Origin: Streptomyces sp. WMMB303
GTDB lineage: Bacteria; Actinomycetota; Actinomycetes; Streptomycetales; Streptomycetaceae
Reading direction: 5' to 3'
NCBI RefSeq assembly: GCF_029351045.1
Contig: NZ_JARKIN010000001.1
Coordinates: 1,574,001-1,638,000, forward strand
DNA: 64,000 bases
Position 1 is the first letter of the stretch; the number at the start of each line of letters is the position of its first letter. The notes below the pieces were generated by a model. It had not been told where the DNA came from and made no database searches. It worked only from the letters and a program-made list of their open reading frames with translations. The translations under genes were made by a program, and so were the position numbers. Below, in pieces: positions 26,815-35,205 of the stretch.

Positions 26815-27576
26815 TCACCACTCCAGCACCCAGGGGGTCCCGGTGGCGTTGAAGTGGCCGACGTTGACGCACTCGGTGGCGCCGACCCGCATCCGCCGGA
26901 CCAGCGGCTGGTGGACGTGGCCGAAAAGGTGGTAGCGCGGCCGCACCTCGTGCAGCGCCTCCAGCAGGTGCGTGCTGCCCCGCTCGAAGCGGCGCGCGAC
27001 GGTGTCGTAGCACAGCTCGGGCACCTCGGGCGGGATGTGGGTGCACAGCACGTCGACCTCGCCCAGCGCGGCGACCTTCGCCGCGTAGGTCTCGTCGTCG
27101 ATCTCGTAGGGCGTGCGCATCGGGGTGCGCAGACCGCCGCCGACGAAGCCGAACCGCCACCCCCCGATGTCGGTCGTCTCACCGTCGAGGACCCGGACGC
27201 CCTCGGGTGCGTACTCCGGCCACAGGGGCGGCACGTCGACGTTGCCGTAGGTGGCGTATGCGGGGGTGGGGAAGGCGGCGAACAGTTCGGCGTACTGCTT
27301 GCGCACCGCGCGCTCCGTCGCCGCGTCACGGTCGATCCCGGCCCACAGCTCCCGGGCGAAGGCGCGGGCCTCGGTGAAGCGCCGGGCCGTGCGCAGGGCG
27401 ACGATGCGGTCCGCGTTCTCGACGCCGAACAGGTCGGGGAAGATGCCGCGCGAGTGGTCGGCGTAGTCCAGGAAGAGGACGAGGTCTCCCAGGCAGATCA
27501 GCGCGTCCGCGCCCGCGCCCGCTTTCCCGAGGTCGGCACTGTTGCCGTGTACGTCGCTGACCACGTGGACTCGCAT
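26815..27576 (-). CDS. metallophosphoesterase
   Basis: This 253-aa calcineurin-like phosphoesterase shows the five metal-ligand blocks in order: VVSDVHGN, CLGDLV, YATYGNVDVP, LCTHIPPE and HLFGHVH. The substrate cannot be deduced; such enzymes act on phosphoproteins, nucleotides or phosphodiesters. TAGGGT lies 6 nt before the ATG at 27576, indicating a leaderless transcript. It is divergent from the acyl-CoA synthetase gene. Confidence 0.88.
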   Translation of the reverse strand: MRVHVVSDVHGNSADLGKAGAGADALICLGDLVLFLDYADHSRGIFPDLFGVENADRIVALRTARRFTEARAFARELWAGIDRDAATERAVRKQYAELFAAFPTPAYATYGNVDVPPLWPEYAPEGVRVLDGETTDIGGWRFGFVGGGLRTPMRTPYEIDDETYAAKVAALGEVDVLCTHIPPEVPELCYDTVARRFERGSTHLLEALHEVRPRYHLFGHVHQPLVRRMRVGATECVNVGHFNATGTPWVLEW

Positions 27577-27927
27577 GCGCCCACCCTAGGTCGCCCCGCG
27601 CGTACCCGGGAGGGGGAGCCGCCCGCGGGCGGCGGGCGCGGGTCTGCGCTCCCGTCCGCCGGAGCGGCCGAAAAGTGCGGTACGCACCGCTGCTCCCGCT
27701 CTCTCCCCTCGCGGCTTCCGTGTCCGTGAACACCTCGACTAGGCTGCTATCAGCCATCTCCACCTGTGACGCACAGAACATCTGCGCGTCACCCTCTACC
27801 CCCACCCCCATACCGATGGGTAACGTCCGGGCCGTCATTCTTCCGGGATCGTCCGCCGACCCTGGACCGAGCCAACGGAGGCCGGCCCCCGCGGCCCCTT
27901 TTGGCGCGCCGACGAGGAGCAGCAGTC
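27577..27927. promoter_or_regulatory. divergent promoter region, phosphoesterase/acyl-CoA synthetase
   Basis: These 351 bases hold the phosphoesterase -10 (TAGGGT on the minus strand, 27583-27588). An overlapping double palindrome follows at 27675-27690 (GTGCG-GTA-CGCAC and GCGGT-ACGC-ACCGC). A TAGGCT at 27740-27745 is a possible -10 for the synthetase, giving a 5' leader of about 175 nt. TetR-type fatty-acid regulators use palindromes of this size, but no such regulator is encoded nearby. Confidence 0.35.
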
Positions 27928-29751
27928 TTGCGCGAGTACAGCCTTCCGGCCCTCTACGAAGTCCCCGCAGAGGGAAACCTGACGGACCTCATCCGCCGGA
28001 ACGCGGCTCAGCACCCGGATCTCCCCGTCATCGGGCGCAAGCGGGACGGCCGCTGGGAGGACGTGACCGCCGCCGCGTTCCTGGCCGAGGTGCGGCAGGC
28101 CGCCAAGGGCCTGATAGCGGCGGGCGTCGAGCCCGGCGACCGGGTGGGTCTGATGTCCCGCACCCGCTACGAGTGGACGCTGCTGGACTTCGCCGTCTGG
28201 AGCGCGGGCGGCGTCACCGTCCCCGTCTACGAGACCAGCTCGCCCGAGCAGATCTCCTGGATCCTGGGCGACTCCGGCGCCGTCGCCTGCCTGGTGGAGA
28301 CCGAAGCGCACACCGCCGCCGTGGACTCCGTCCGCGACCGGCTGCCCACGCTGCGGAACGTGTGGCAGATCGAACCCACGGCAGGCATGGAGAACGCAGA
28401 GGAGAGCAGCGCCGTCGCCCTGCTCGCCGCGCTCGGCGCCGGGATCAGCGACGAGCAGGTCGAGGAGCGCAGCTCCGCCGCCGACGCGGACTCCCCCGCC
28501 ACCATCGTCTACACCTCCGGCACCACCGGCCGCCCCAAGGGCTGCGTGCTCACCCACCGCAGCTTCTTCGCGGAGTGCGGGAACGTCGTCGAGCGGCTGC
28601 GCCCCATGTTCCGGCCCGGCGAGGGATCGGTGCTGCTGTTCCTGCCGGTCGCCCACGTCTTCGGGCGGCTGGTGCAGGTGGCGGCCGTGATGGCGCCGAT
28701 CAAGCTGGGGCACGTCTCCGACCTGCGCAACCTCACCGAGGAGCTGGGTTCCTTCCGCCCGACGATGGTGCTGGGCGTCCCCCGCGTCTTCGAGAAGGTC
28801 TTCAACTCGGCGCGGGCCCAGGCCGTCGCCGGCGGCAAGGGCCGGATCTTCGACCGGGCCGCCGAGGTGGCCGGTGCCTACAGCCGCGCCCTGGACGAGG
28901 AGGGGGGCCCGTCCCTCAAACTGCGGATCCAGCACAAGGTCTTCGACAAGCTGGTCTACAGCAAGCTGCGCGCCGTCCTCGGCGGCCGGGCCACCCACGC
29001 AATCTCCGGCGGCGCACCCCTGGGCGCGCGGCTGGGCCACTTCTTCCGCGGCGTCGGCTTCACCGTCCTGGAGGGCTACGGGCTGACCGAGTCCTGCGCC
29101 GCGACCGCCTTCAACCCCTACGACCGGCCCAAGGTCGGCACGGTGGGGCAGCCGCTGCCGGGCTCCGTGGTGCGGATCGCCGACGACGGCGAAGTGCTGC
29201 TGCACGGCGAGCACCTGTTCACCGGCTACTGGAACAACCAGCAGGCGAGCGACGAGGCACTGACCGACGGCTGGTTCCACACCGGCGACCTGGGCGCCCT
29301 GGACGCCGACGGCTATCTGACCATCACCGGACGCAAGAAGGAGATCCTGGTCACCGCGGGCGGCAAGAACGTCGCCCCCGCCGTGATCGAGGACCGCATC
29401 CGGGCGCACGCGCTGGTCGCCGAGTGCATGGTGGTCGGCGACGGCCGCCCCTTCGTCGGCGCTCTGCTGACCGTGGACGAGGAGTTCCTGCCGCGCTGGG
29501 CCGCCGAACACGGCAAGGAGCAGCTCGCGCACGAGGAGCTGCTGGCCGACCCCGAGCTGCTCGCCGAGCTCCAGACCGCCGTGGACGAGGGCAACAAGGC
29601 CGTCTCCAAGGCCGAGTCGGTCCGCAAGTTCCGGCTGCTGCGGGAGCAGTTCACCGAGGACTCCGGTCATGTCACCCCCTCCCTGAAGCTGAAGCGAGGC
29701 GTGGTCGCCAAGGACTTCGCCGACGAGATCGAGGCCCTCTACACGGCGTAG
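27928..29751 (+). CDS. fadD: long-chain fatty-acid--CoA ligase (AMP-forming)
   Basis: This 607-aa ANL-superfamily enzyme activates long-chain acids to acyl-CoA through acyl-AMP. It has the phosphate loop IVYTSGTTGRPKGC, GYGLTESCAATAF, the GWFHTGDLG motif and the C-terminal RKKEILVTAGGKNVAP with the catalytic Lys region. It resembles the FACL15-type bacterial/plant LACS branch (DSGHVTPSLKLKRGVV near the end). The start is TTG at 27928 (reads REYSLPALYEV), with GAGGAG at 9 nt; the upstream extension to 27766 lacks homology. The adjacent glycosyltransferase is convergent. Confidence 0.93.
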   Translation: MREYSLPALYEVPAEGNLTDLIRRNAAQHPDLPVIGRKRDGRWEDVTAAAFLAEVRQAAKGLIAAGVEPGDRVGLMSRTRYEWTLLDFAVWSAGGVTVPVYETSSPEQISWILGDSGAVACLVETEAHTAAVDSVRDRLPTLRNVWQIEPTAGMENAEESSAVALLAALGAGISDEQVEERSSAADADSPATIVYTSGTTGRPKGCVLTHRSFFAECGNVVERLRPMFRPGEGSVLLFLPVAHVFGRLVQVAAVMAPIKLGHVSDLRNLTEELGSFRPTMVLGVPRVFEKVFNSARAQAVAGGKGRIFDRAAEVAGAYSRALDEEGGPSLKLRIQHKVFDKLVYSKLRAVLGGRATHAISGGAPLGARLGHFFRGVGFTVLEGYGLTESCAATAFNPYDRPKVGTVGQPLPGSVVRIADDGEVLLHGEHLFTGYWNNQQASDEALTDGWFHTGDLGALDADGYLTITGRKKEILVTAGGKNVAPAVIEDRIRAHALVAECMVVGDGRPFVGALLTVDEEFLPRWAAEHGKEQLAHEELLADPELLAELQTAVDEGNKAVSKAESVRKFRLLREQFTEDSGHVTPSLKLKRGVVAKDFADEIEALYTA

Positions 29752-29794
29752 GCCCGCACCTCACGGGTCCGGTATCACATCCGGGCGCCCCGGG

Positions 29795-30937
29795 TCACAG
29801 CAGTTCGCGTAGCCGTTCGGCCAGCAGGTCCCAGCGCCAGCGCTCCGCCACCCATCGGCGGCCCCGGGTGCCCATCCGGGTGCGCAGCTCGGGGTCGCGG
29901 AGGAGTTCGATCAGGCGGTCCGCGGTCCGCACGGGGCTGCCGCCCGGGACGACGTGGCCGGTCTCGCCGTCCAGCACGGCGTCCGGTGCGCCGCCGGAGT
30001 CCCCGGCGACGACGGGCAGTCCGGTCGCGGACGCCTCCAGGTAGACGATGCCGAGCCCCTCCACGTCCAGCCCGCCGCGCCGGGTGCGGCACGGCATCGC
30101 GAACACGTCGCCCGCGCCGTAGTGCGCGGGCAGCTCCTCCCAGGCGACCGGGCCGGTGAAGCGCACGGCGTCGGTGAGGCCGCGGGAGGCGGCCAGCCGC
30201 TCCAGGTCGGTGCGGTGGGGGCCGCCGCCGACGATCAGCAGTACCGCGTCGGGTACGGCCTCCAGCACCCGGGGCATGGCCTCGATGAGGGTGTCCTGCC
30301 CCTTGCGGCGCACCAGTCGCGAGACGCACACGATCACGGGCCGGTCGGTCAGCCCCAGCCGGGCCCGGACCGCGTCGCCGCCCGAGTCGGGGTGGAAGGT
30401 CTTCTCGTCGACGCCGGGAGGCAGTTGCACCATCCGCGCCGCCGCCCCGGAGGAGAGGGCGGCGGCGATCCGGCGGCGGGTGTAGTCGCCGAGGTAGGTG
30501 AGGGTGTCGGTACCGTCACCGATCCTGCGCAGCAGCCCGCGTGCCACGGGGAGCTGCGCCCAGCCCGCCTCGTGGCCGTGCGTGGTGGCGACGATCCGCT
30601 CGGCGCCCGCTCTGCGCAGCGCGGGCGCCATCAGCCCGAGGGGTGCGGCGGCCCCGAACCACACCGCGCGGCAGCCGTGCTCGGCGAGCAGCGAGCAGGC
30701 ACGCTTGGTCACCCGCGGAGTGGGCAGCAGCATCGTCGTACGGTCGCGGACCACTGTGAAAGGCTGCTCGGCGTCGAAGGCCGCGGTGGCCTCCGTGCCC
30801 TCGCGGCCCCGCTTCCAGGTCGAGGCGTAGACAACGACCTGGGACGGGTCCAGGCGCAGCGCCATGCTGTGCAGGAACGCCTGGATGCCACCGGGGCGCG
30901 GCGGGAAGTCGTTGGTGACGATCAGGGTCTTGTGCAT
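29795..30937 (-). CDS. GT4-family glycosyltransferase (PimB-like)
   Basis: This 380-aa GT-B enzyme begins LIVTNDFPPRPGGIQAFLHS and contains TTHGHEAGW, VCVSRLVRRKGQDTLIEAMP and the donor-binding GLDVEGLGIVYLEASATGLPVVAG with the EX7E pair. The closest described type is the actinobacterial phosphatidylinositol mannoside mannosyltransferase PimB', so mannosylation of a membrane lipid is plausible. The open frame runs to 32527 through the opposite-strand gene, but the domain starts at ATG 30937. A divergent membrane glycosyltransferase gene begins 75 nt away. Confidence 0.9.
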   Translation of the reverse strand: MHKTLIVTNDFPPRPGGIQAFLHSMALRLDPSQVVVYASTWKRGREGTEATAAFDAEQPFTVVRDRTTMLLPTPRVTKRACSLLAEHGCRAVWFGAAAPLGLMAPALRRAGAERIVATTHGHEAGWAQLPVARGLLRRIGDGTDTLTYLGDYTRRRIAAALSSGAAARMVQLPPGVDEKTFHPDSGGDAVRARLGLTDRPVIVCVSRLVRRKGQDTLIEAMPRVLEAVPDAVLLIVGGGPHRTDLERLAASRGLTDAVRFTGPVAWEELPAHYGAGDVFAMPCRTRRGGLDVEGLGIVYLEASATGLPVVAGDSGGAPDAVLDGETGHVVPGGSPVRTADRLIELLRDPELRTRMGTRGRRWVAERWRWDLLAERLRELL

Positions 30938-31012
30938 CGCCGCCGACAGTACCGCGCGGTGGTCCGGCCGGATCGGGCGGCGGCGCAGCGCAGGGTGCGA
31001 GGAAGGACAGGT

Positions 31013-32392
31013 GTGCGAGGCGAGCCGAGGAGGGCCCGCGGTGCGGTGGCGCCCGTGCTGGTGTGGTCGGTCACCCGGGCGGTGCTGCTGCTCTACGTCT
31101 TCAAGGTGCTCACCGTGCCCGGCGGTATGGACATCACGTCCGACGTCTCGGTGATCTACCACGGCTGGTTCGGTCGGCTGAGCGACGGAACGTTTCCGTC
31201 CGACGATGTGACCTGGCAGTACCCGCCCGGCGCCGCGCTGGTGATCCTCTCCCCCGGGCTGCTCACCGGAGTGCTCCCGCTCGGATACGCCTCCGCGTTC
31301 TTCGTACTGGCCTGCGCCGCCGACGCGATGGTGCTCGGACTGCTGCTGTACGCCGCGCGACGGCGCGGGCCGCGCGCCCCCGAGGCCGGCCTGCGCGGCC
31401 GGGCCGGGGTGTGGGCCTGGGTCGTCGGCGTGCCGCTGCTGGGGCCGACGGCCTACGCGCGCTACGACCTGATGGTGACCGTGCCCGCGGTCGCGGCGCT
31501 GCTGGCGGCCGCCCGGCACCCGCGTGCGGCGGGAGTGCTGGCCGGGCTGGGGGCGCTGGTGAAGGTGTGGCCGCTCCTGCTGCTGCTCGGCACCCCGCGC
31601 GGCCGGGCGACCCGCGCCGCCTGGCTGAGCGCGCTGCTGACCGTGCTGCTGGTGACCGCGGGATTCGCCGCCGCGATGCCGGGTGCGCTGGACTTCCTCT
31701 CGGCGCAGGGCGGCCGGGGCACCGAGGTGGAGTCGGTCGGCTCGCTGGCGCTGCACGCCGCGCGGCAGTTCGGCTGGGAGGGCCAGGTCCTGCTGCGATA
31801 CGGCTCGATGGAGTTCGTGGGCCCGGGCGTTCAAGCCGTGAGCAATATCGCCGTGGCGCTGACGGGTGCGGTGTTCGGCTGGCTGCTGCTGTGGCGGCTG
31901 CGGGCGCGGAACTGGTCGCCGACCACCCTGGCGGACGCCGCCCTCGCCGCGGTGCTGCTGTTCGTCGTCACGAGCCGGGTGCTGAGCCCGCAGTACCTGA
32001 TCTGGCTGCTGGGGCTGGCCGCGGTGTGTCTGACGCTGCGGGCCGGGCGTCAGGCACTGCCCGCGTGGCTGGTACTGGTGGCGACCGGGCTGACCCAGCT
32101 GGAGTTCCCCGTCTGGTTCGCCGACGTGGTCACCGGCGAGGCCCGGGGCACGATGGTGCTGGCCCTCCGCAACCTGCTGCTGGTCACGGCCGCCGTGCTG
32201 TCCTGCGTGCGGCTGTGGCGCTCGACGGTACCCGGCGAGCCGGAGGGCGCCGCGGACCGGGACGGCGGCCCGCAGGCGGTACCCGCCCCGCGGAGCACCC
32301 GCTCCGACCCGGAACCGGAGCGGGACGGCGTGCCCGGAACCCGCCGCCCGGGCGGCGACCGGATCCCGGCGCCCGACGCGACCGGGCCCTGA
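31013..32392 (+). CDS. GT87/DUF2029 polytopic membrane glycosyltransferase-like protein
   Basis: This 459-aa protein is almost entirely membrane helices (about ten), from APVLVWSVTRAVLLLYVF to AVLSCVRLW, followed by a hydrophilic Arg/Pro/Asp-rich tail. The layout matches GT-C alpha-mannosyltransferases of the DUF2029 family, which use polyprenyl-phosphate mannose. TWQYPPGAAL and ARYDLMVT are charged or aromatic loop motifs of this family. The GTG start at 31013 has AAGGA 5 nt upstream. It is divergent from the GT4 gene, suggesting one envelope-glycan or lipoglycan pathway. Confidence 0.82.
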   Translation: MRGEPRRARGAVAPVLVWSVTRAVLLLYVFKVLTVPGGMDITSDVSVIYHGWFGRLSDGTFPSDDVTWQYPPGAALVILSPGLLTGVLPLGYASAFFVLACAADAMVLGLLLYAARRRGPRAPEAGLRGRAGVWAWVVGVPLLGPTAYARYDLMVTVPAVAALLAAARHPRAAGVLAGLGALVKVWPLLLLLGTPRGRATRAAWLSALLTVLLVTAGFAAAMPGALDFLSAQGGRGTEVESVGSLALHAARQFGWEGQVLLRYGSMEFVGPGVQAVSNIAVALTGAVFGWLLLWRLRARNWSPTTLADAALAAVLLFVVTSRVLSPQYLIWLLGLAAVCLTLRAGRQALPAWLVLVATGLTQLEFPVWFADVVTGEARGTMVLALRNLLLVTAAVLSCVRLWRSTVPGEPEGAADRDGGPQAVPAPRSTRSDPEPERDGVPGTRRPGGDRIPAPDATGP

Positions 32393-32406
32393 TCCAAATC
32401 CAGGGT

Positions 32407-32420
32407 CTCCGGGCCCGGAG
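32407..32420. terminator. palindromic terminator between convergent genes
   Basis: CTCCGGGCCCGGAG is a perfect palindrome between the GT87 and metallopeptidase 3' ends. Confidence 0.4.
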
Positions 32421-32438
32421 TGCGGCGCGCGAACGGCT

Positions 32439-33761
32439 CTAGGGTTCCAGCACCCGGGTCGCGTACGCGCGCCAGCGCTCGGTGAACTGCGCCTTCCCCA
32501 CGCCCAGTACGGACCGCAGCGCGGCATCCGGGTCCGGGCGCCCGCCGCCGTGCGCCCGGCCTGCCCGCGCGTACAAGGCGAGCAGCTTCTCGGTCCCCCA
32601 CTCCTCGGCGATCAAACGGCAGGCCAGCCAGCCGCCCTCGTAGGCACGGGCCAGCCCGGCCGGATCGTTGCCGAAGCCGAAGTCGGCGTCCGTGGGCAGG
32701 GCGCGCAGGGCCGGGGCGGTGCCGCCGCCCGGCGGGTCGGCGAGCGCCCGCGCCAGCTCCGGCGCCGCCTCGCGGGGTGCCGGCCGGAAGCGGCGGTAGC
32801 CCGCCCAGTCGGCGATGCCCTCGGAGAGCCACAGCGGCGTCGCCGAGGTGGTCTGCCGCCGGGTGGCGACGTGCGTCGTCTCGTGGGTCAGCACCACCTG
32901 CCGCCCCTCCTCGCTGAGCAGCCCGTAGGCCTGCGGATTGACCACGATCCGGTCGGCCGGCGCGTTCCCGCCGCCGGTCCGGGAGGTACCGCCCGCCTCA
33001 CCGGTGGTGACGGCGGCGATGCCCGTGTACGTGCCGGAGTCCCCGACGGGCGTCCCCAGCAGGCGCGCCATCTGCCGCACCGAGGCGGGCGCCTCCAGCA
33101 CCGTCCTGCGGGACCAGCCGTCCGGCCAGGTCCCGGCGACGGCGGGCACCGCGCGGTCGGCGGCGTCGGCGAGGGCCCGCAGTTCGGCGCGGTCCCGGCC
33201 CACTCCCAGGACGAGGCTGTGCGCGCCTCTGACGACCGTCATGGCGCCCTGCTCCCACAGTTGGGAGTCGCTGTCGGAGGCCTCGCCGGCGATGCGCCAT
33301 CCGCCGGCGCGCCGGACGAACCGGAACCGCTCGGCCGCCGTGGTGGTGACCTGGTCGTAGTCCGCGAGCCGGTAGCGCAGCGCCGCCTCGACGGTCACCG
33401 TGTCCCCCTGCGCCGTCCCGGACCCGGCGCTTCCGGCGGACTCACCGTCGCGGTGCGGCGCCGCGACCTCGCGGACCTCGTACGCCCAGGTGGACAGCGG
33501 CAGTCGGCGCAGATTGTGGAAGACCTGCCGCTGTGCGCCGCGGTGGCGGGGGGCCTGCGGGTCGACGGCGTCGAGGAAGCCGCGCTCGTCGCCGGCGCGC
33601 AGTGCCGCGGCCTGCCGGTCGAGCACCCGCTGGAAGGGCGCCGGGTCCTGGCCGTCCCGGTCGGCCATCACGAAAGCACCGAGCGCGCACAGCAGCGCGA
33701 GCGCCGCCGTTCCGCTCAGCGCCCGCGCGTACCGGAGGATGCCGTGCCGCCGCTCGCCCAC
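32439..33761 (-). CDS. membrane-anchored peptidase-MA-like zinc metalloprotease
   Basis: This 440-aa protein has one N-terminal membrane helix or uncleaved signal (GTAALALLCALGAFVM), so it lies outside the membrane. Its middle is an NTF2-like region (AERFRFVRRAGGWRIAGEA), and the C-terminal domain contains HETTH (QVVLTHETTHVAT) followed by WLSEGIADW, giving the HEXXH...E zinc ligands of gluzincins. The substrate is unknown. TACCCT lies 7 nt before the GTG at 33761, pointing to a leaderless mRNA. The neighbouring NlpC/P60 genes suggest an envelope role. Confidence 0.8.
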   Translation of the reverse strand: MGERRHGILRYARALSGTAALALLCALGAFVMADRDGQDPAPFQRVLDRQAAALRAGDERGFLDAVDPQAPRHRGAQRQVFHNLRRLPLSTWAYEVREVAAPHRDGESAGSAGSGTAQGDTVTVEAALRYRLADYDQVTTTAAERFRFVRRAGGWRIAGEASDSDSQLWEQGAMTVVRGAHSLVLGVGRDRAELRALADAADRAVPAVAGTWPDGWSRRTVLEAPASVRQMARLLGTPVGDSGTYTGIAAVTTGEAGGTSRTGGGNAPADRIVVNPQAYGLLSEEGRQVVLTHETTHVATRRQTTSATPLWLSEGIADWAGYRRFRPAPREAAPELARALADPPGGGTAPALRALPTDADFGFGNDPAGLARAYEGGWLACRLIAEEWGTEKLLALYARAGRAHGGGRPDPDAALRSVLGVGKAQFTERWRAYATRVLEP

Positions 33762-33768
33762 GTCATCG

Positions 33769-33774
33769 AGGGTA
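33769..33774 (-). promoter_or_regulatory. -10 box of metallopeptidase gene, leaderless
   Basis: TACCCT on the minus strand lies 7 nt before the GTG at 33761. Confidence 0.45.
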
Positions 33775-33820
33775 CGGGGGCCGGATCCGGGTCGGTCGGG
33801 GCCTCCCGCGCGACCCGCCC

Positions 33821-33837
33821 GCCCCCGGTGCGGGGGC
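33821..33837 (-). terminator. terminator of first NlpC/P60 gene
   Basis: GCCCCCG-GTG-CGGGGGC is a perfect 7-bp stem 27 nt past the stop. Confidence 0.55.
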
Positions 33838-33863
33838 CGGGACCGTCGGGGCCGCCCGGGCTG

Positions 33864-34910
33864 TCAGGGCCTGGTGACCGCGGAGACCGGCAGCATGCCG
33901 ACCGGGTCGTAGCGCACGGAAGCGCCCGGGTGGGGCGCGTGCACGACCTGGCCGCCGCCCACGTACATGGCCACGTGGCTGGCGTCGTCCCGGTAGATCA
34001 CCAGGTCGCCGGGGCGGGCCCGGCCGAGCGGGACCTGCTGCCCGGCCGAGCGCTGGGCCTGCGAAGTGCGCGGGATCGAGGTGCCCGCCTGCCGGTACGC
34101 CCACTGCGTGAGCCCCGAGCAGTCGAAGGAGCCCGGCCCGGCCGCGCCCCAGGCGTAGGGCCGTCCGACGGCGGACCTGGCGGCGGCGACCGCGGCGGCG
34201 GCCCGCTGCGAGGACGGGGCCGAGCCGCCCGGACCGATGCCGGGACCGCCGGCGCGGGAGCGGCGGCCCTCCCGGGAGGCGCGCTCCTCGGGGGAGAGCC
34301 TGGCCAGCAGCCGCCGCGCCTCGGACAGCTTCCGCCGGACGTCCTTCTTGCGCTGTTCGAGGGTCTGTTGCAGTCCGGTGAGCTGCTCCAGCTTGTCGGC
34401 CGCCTCGGTGCGCCGCTGTCCGAGGACGCGCTGCGCGGACTGCAGCCGGCGCAGCTTGGCGAGCTGGCGGCTGCCGATGCGGTCGAGGGTGGCGGCCTTG
34501 GCGAGGTAGCTGTCGGGATCCTCGGTGAGCATCAGCGTCACCGCGGGATCGATGCCTCCCGAGCGGTACTGCGCGCCCGCGAGTGCGCCCAGCGCGTCAC
34601 GCAGCCGGTTCACCTCCGTCTGGCCCCTGGCGACACCGTCCTGCGCGTGGGCCACCTGCTCGCGCAGCTTGCCGGTGCGCTCGGCCACCCCGTTGTACTT
34701 CTCCGTCGCGACTTCCGCCTGCTCGTAGAGCCGGTCGATCCGGGAGTTGAGGGTGGCCGCGGAGAGCTGGCTGTCGGGCTCGGCGCCCGCGGGAGCCGCG
34801 GGAACGAGGGCGACTGCCGCGCCGGCGGCGGCTGCCGACAGCACGGTGACCCGCGCCGGCCGGCCCTGGCCGGGCAGCGGGACATGTCGAGGGGACCGGT
34901 GCGATGCCAC
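33864..34910 (-). CDS. secreted NlpC/P60 peptidoglycan hydrolase (copy 1)
   Basis: About 348 aa. A basic N-terminus and hydrophobic segment ending in AGAEPD form a Sec signal. A long coiled-coil (about 50-220) follows, then a C-terminal NlpC/P60 domain with Cys in SFDCSGLTQWAY, His in SHVAMYVGGGQVVHAPH and the acid/His region. These enzymes cut D-Glu-DAP type bonds in stem peptides; the coiled coil is typically autoinhibitory or binds FtsEX-like partners. The GTG at 34910 (VASHRSPRH) aligns with the start of copy 2. The two copies are separated by a terminator. Confidence 0.9.
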   Translation of the reverse strand: MASHRSPRHVPLPGQGRPARVTVLSAAAAGAAVALVPAAPAGAEPDSQLSAATLNSRIDRLYEQAEVATEKYNGVAERTGKLREQVAHAQDGVARGQTEVNRLRDALGALAGAQYRSGGIDPAVTLMLTEDPDSYLAKAATLDRIGSRQLAKLRRLQSAQRVLGQRRTEAADKLEQLTGLQQTLEQRKKDVRRKLSEARRLLARLSPEERASREGRRSRAGGPGIGPGGSAPSSQRAAAAVAAARSAVGRPYAWGAAGPGSFDCSGLTQWAYRQAGTSIPRTSQAQRSAGQQVPLGRARPGDLVIYRDDASHVAMYVGGGQVVHAPHPGASVRYDPVGMLPVSAVTRP

Positions 34911-35140
34911 TGGAGGAGGCGTTCCTTCCGCTAGGCGACGTGCGCCCGCAGAATGTAGCCGTGCCTCCAGGGGGGACAAAGGACCGTGGACCGCCGGTAA
35001 GTCCGCTCCCGCGCCCCGGCGTTCACTGATCGCGCAGGTCACCGGGCGGGTCGGAGGTCCGCCCCCGCCAGGGCGGCTTCACTCGGAAGAGCGAAGTTTA
35101 AAGGTCATCACACTGGCGGGTGATCTTCCGGGAGAGGCCC

Positions 35141-35158
35141 GGCCGCGGGTCCGCGGCC
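35141..35158 (-). terminator. terminator of second NlpC/P60 gene
   Basis: GGCCGCGG-GT-CCGCGGCC with weaker outer pairing lies 48 nt past the stop of copy 2. Confidence 0.55.
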
Positions 35159-35205
35159 CGGCCTTCGTGCGGCGCCGGAGCGGAGTCCGGCTGCCCGGTG
35201 CCGGG

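Noticed and set aside
29795..32527. Very long frame around the GT4 gene
   Set aside because: Only residues after the ATG at 30937 show glycosyltransferase motifs; the rest is antisense to the GT87 gene.
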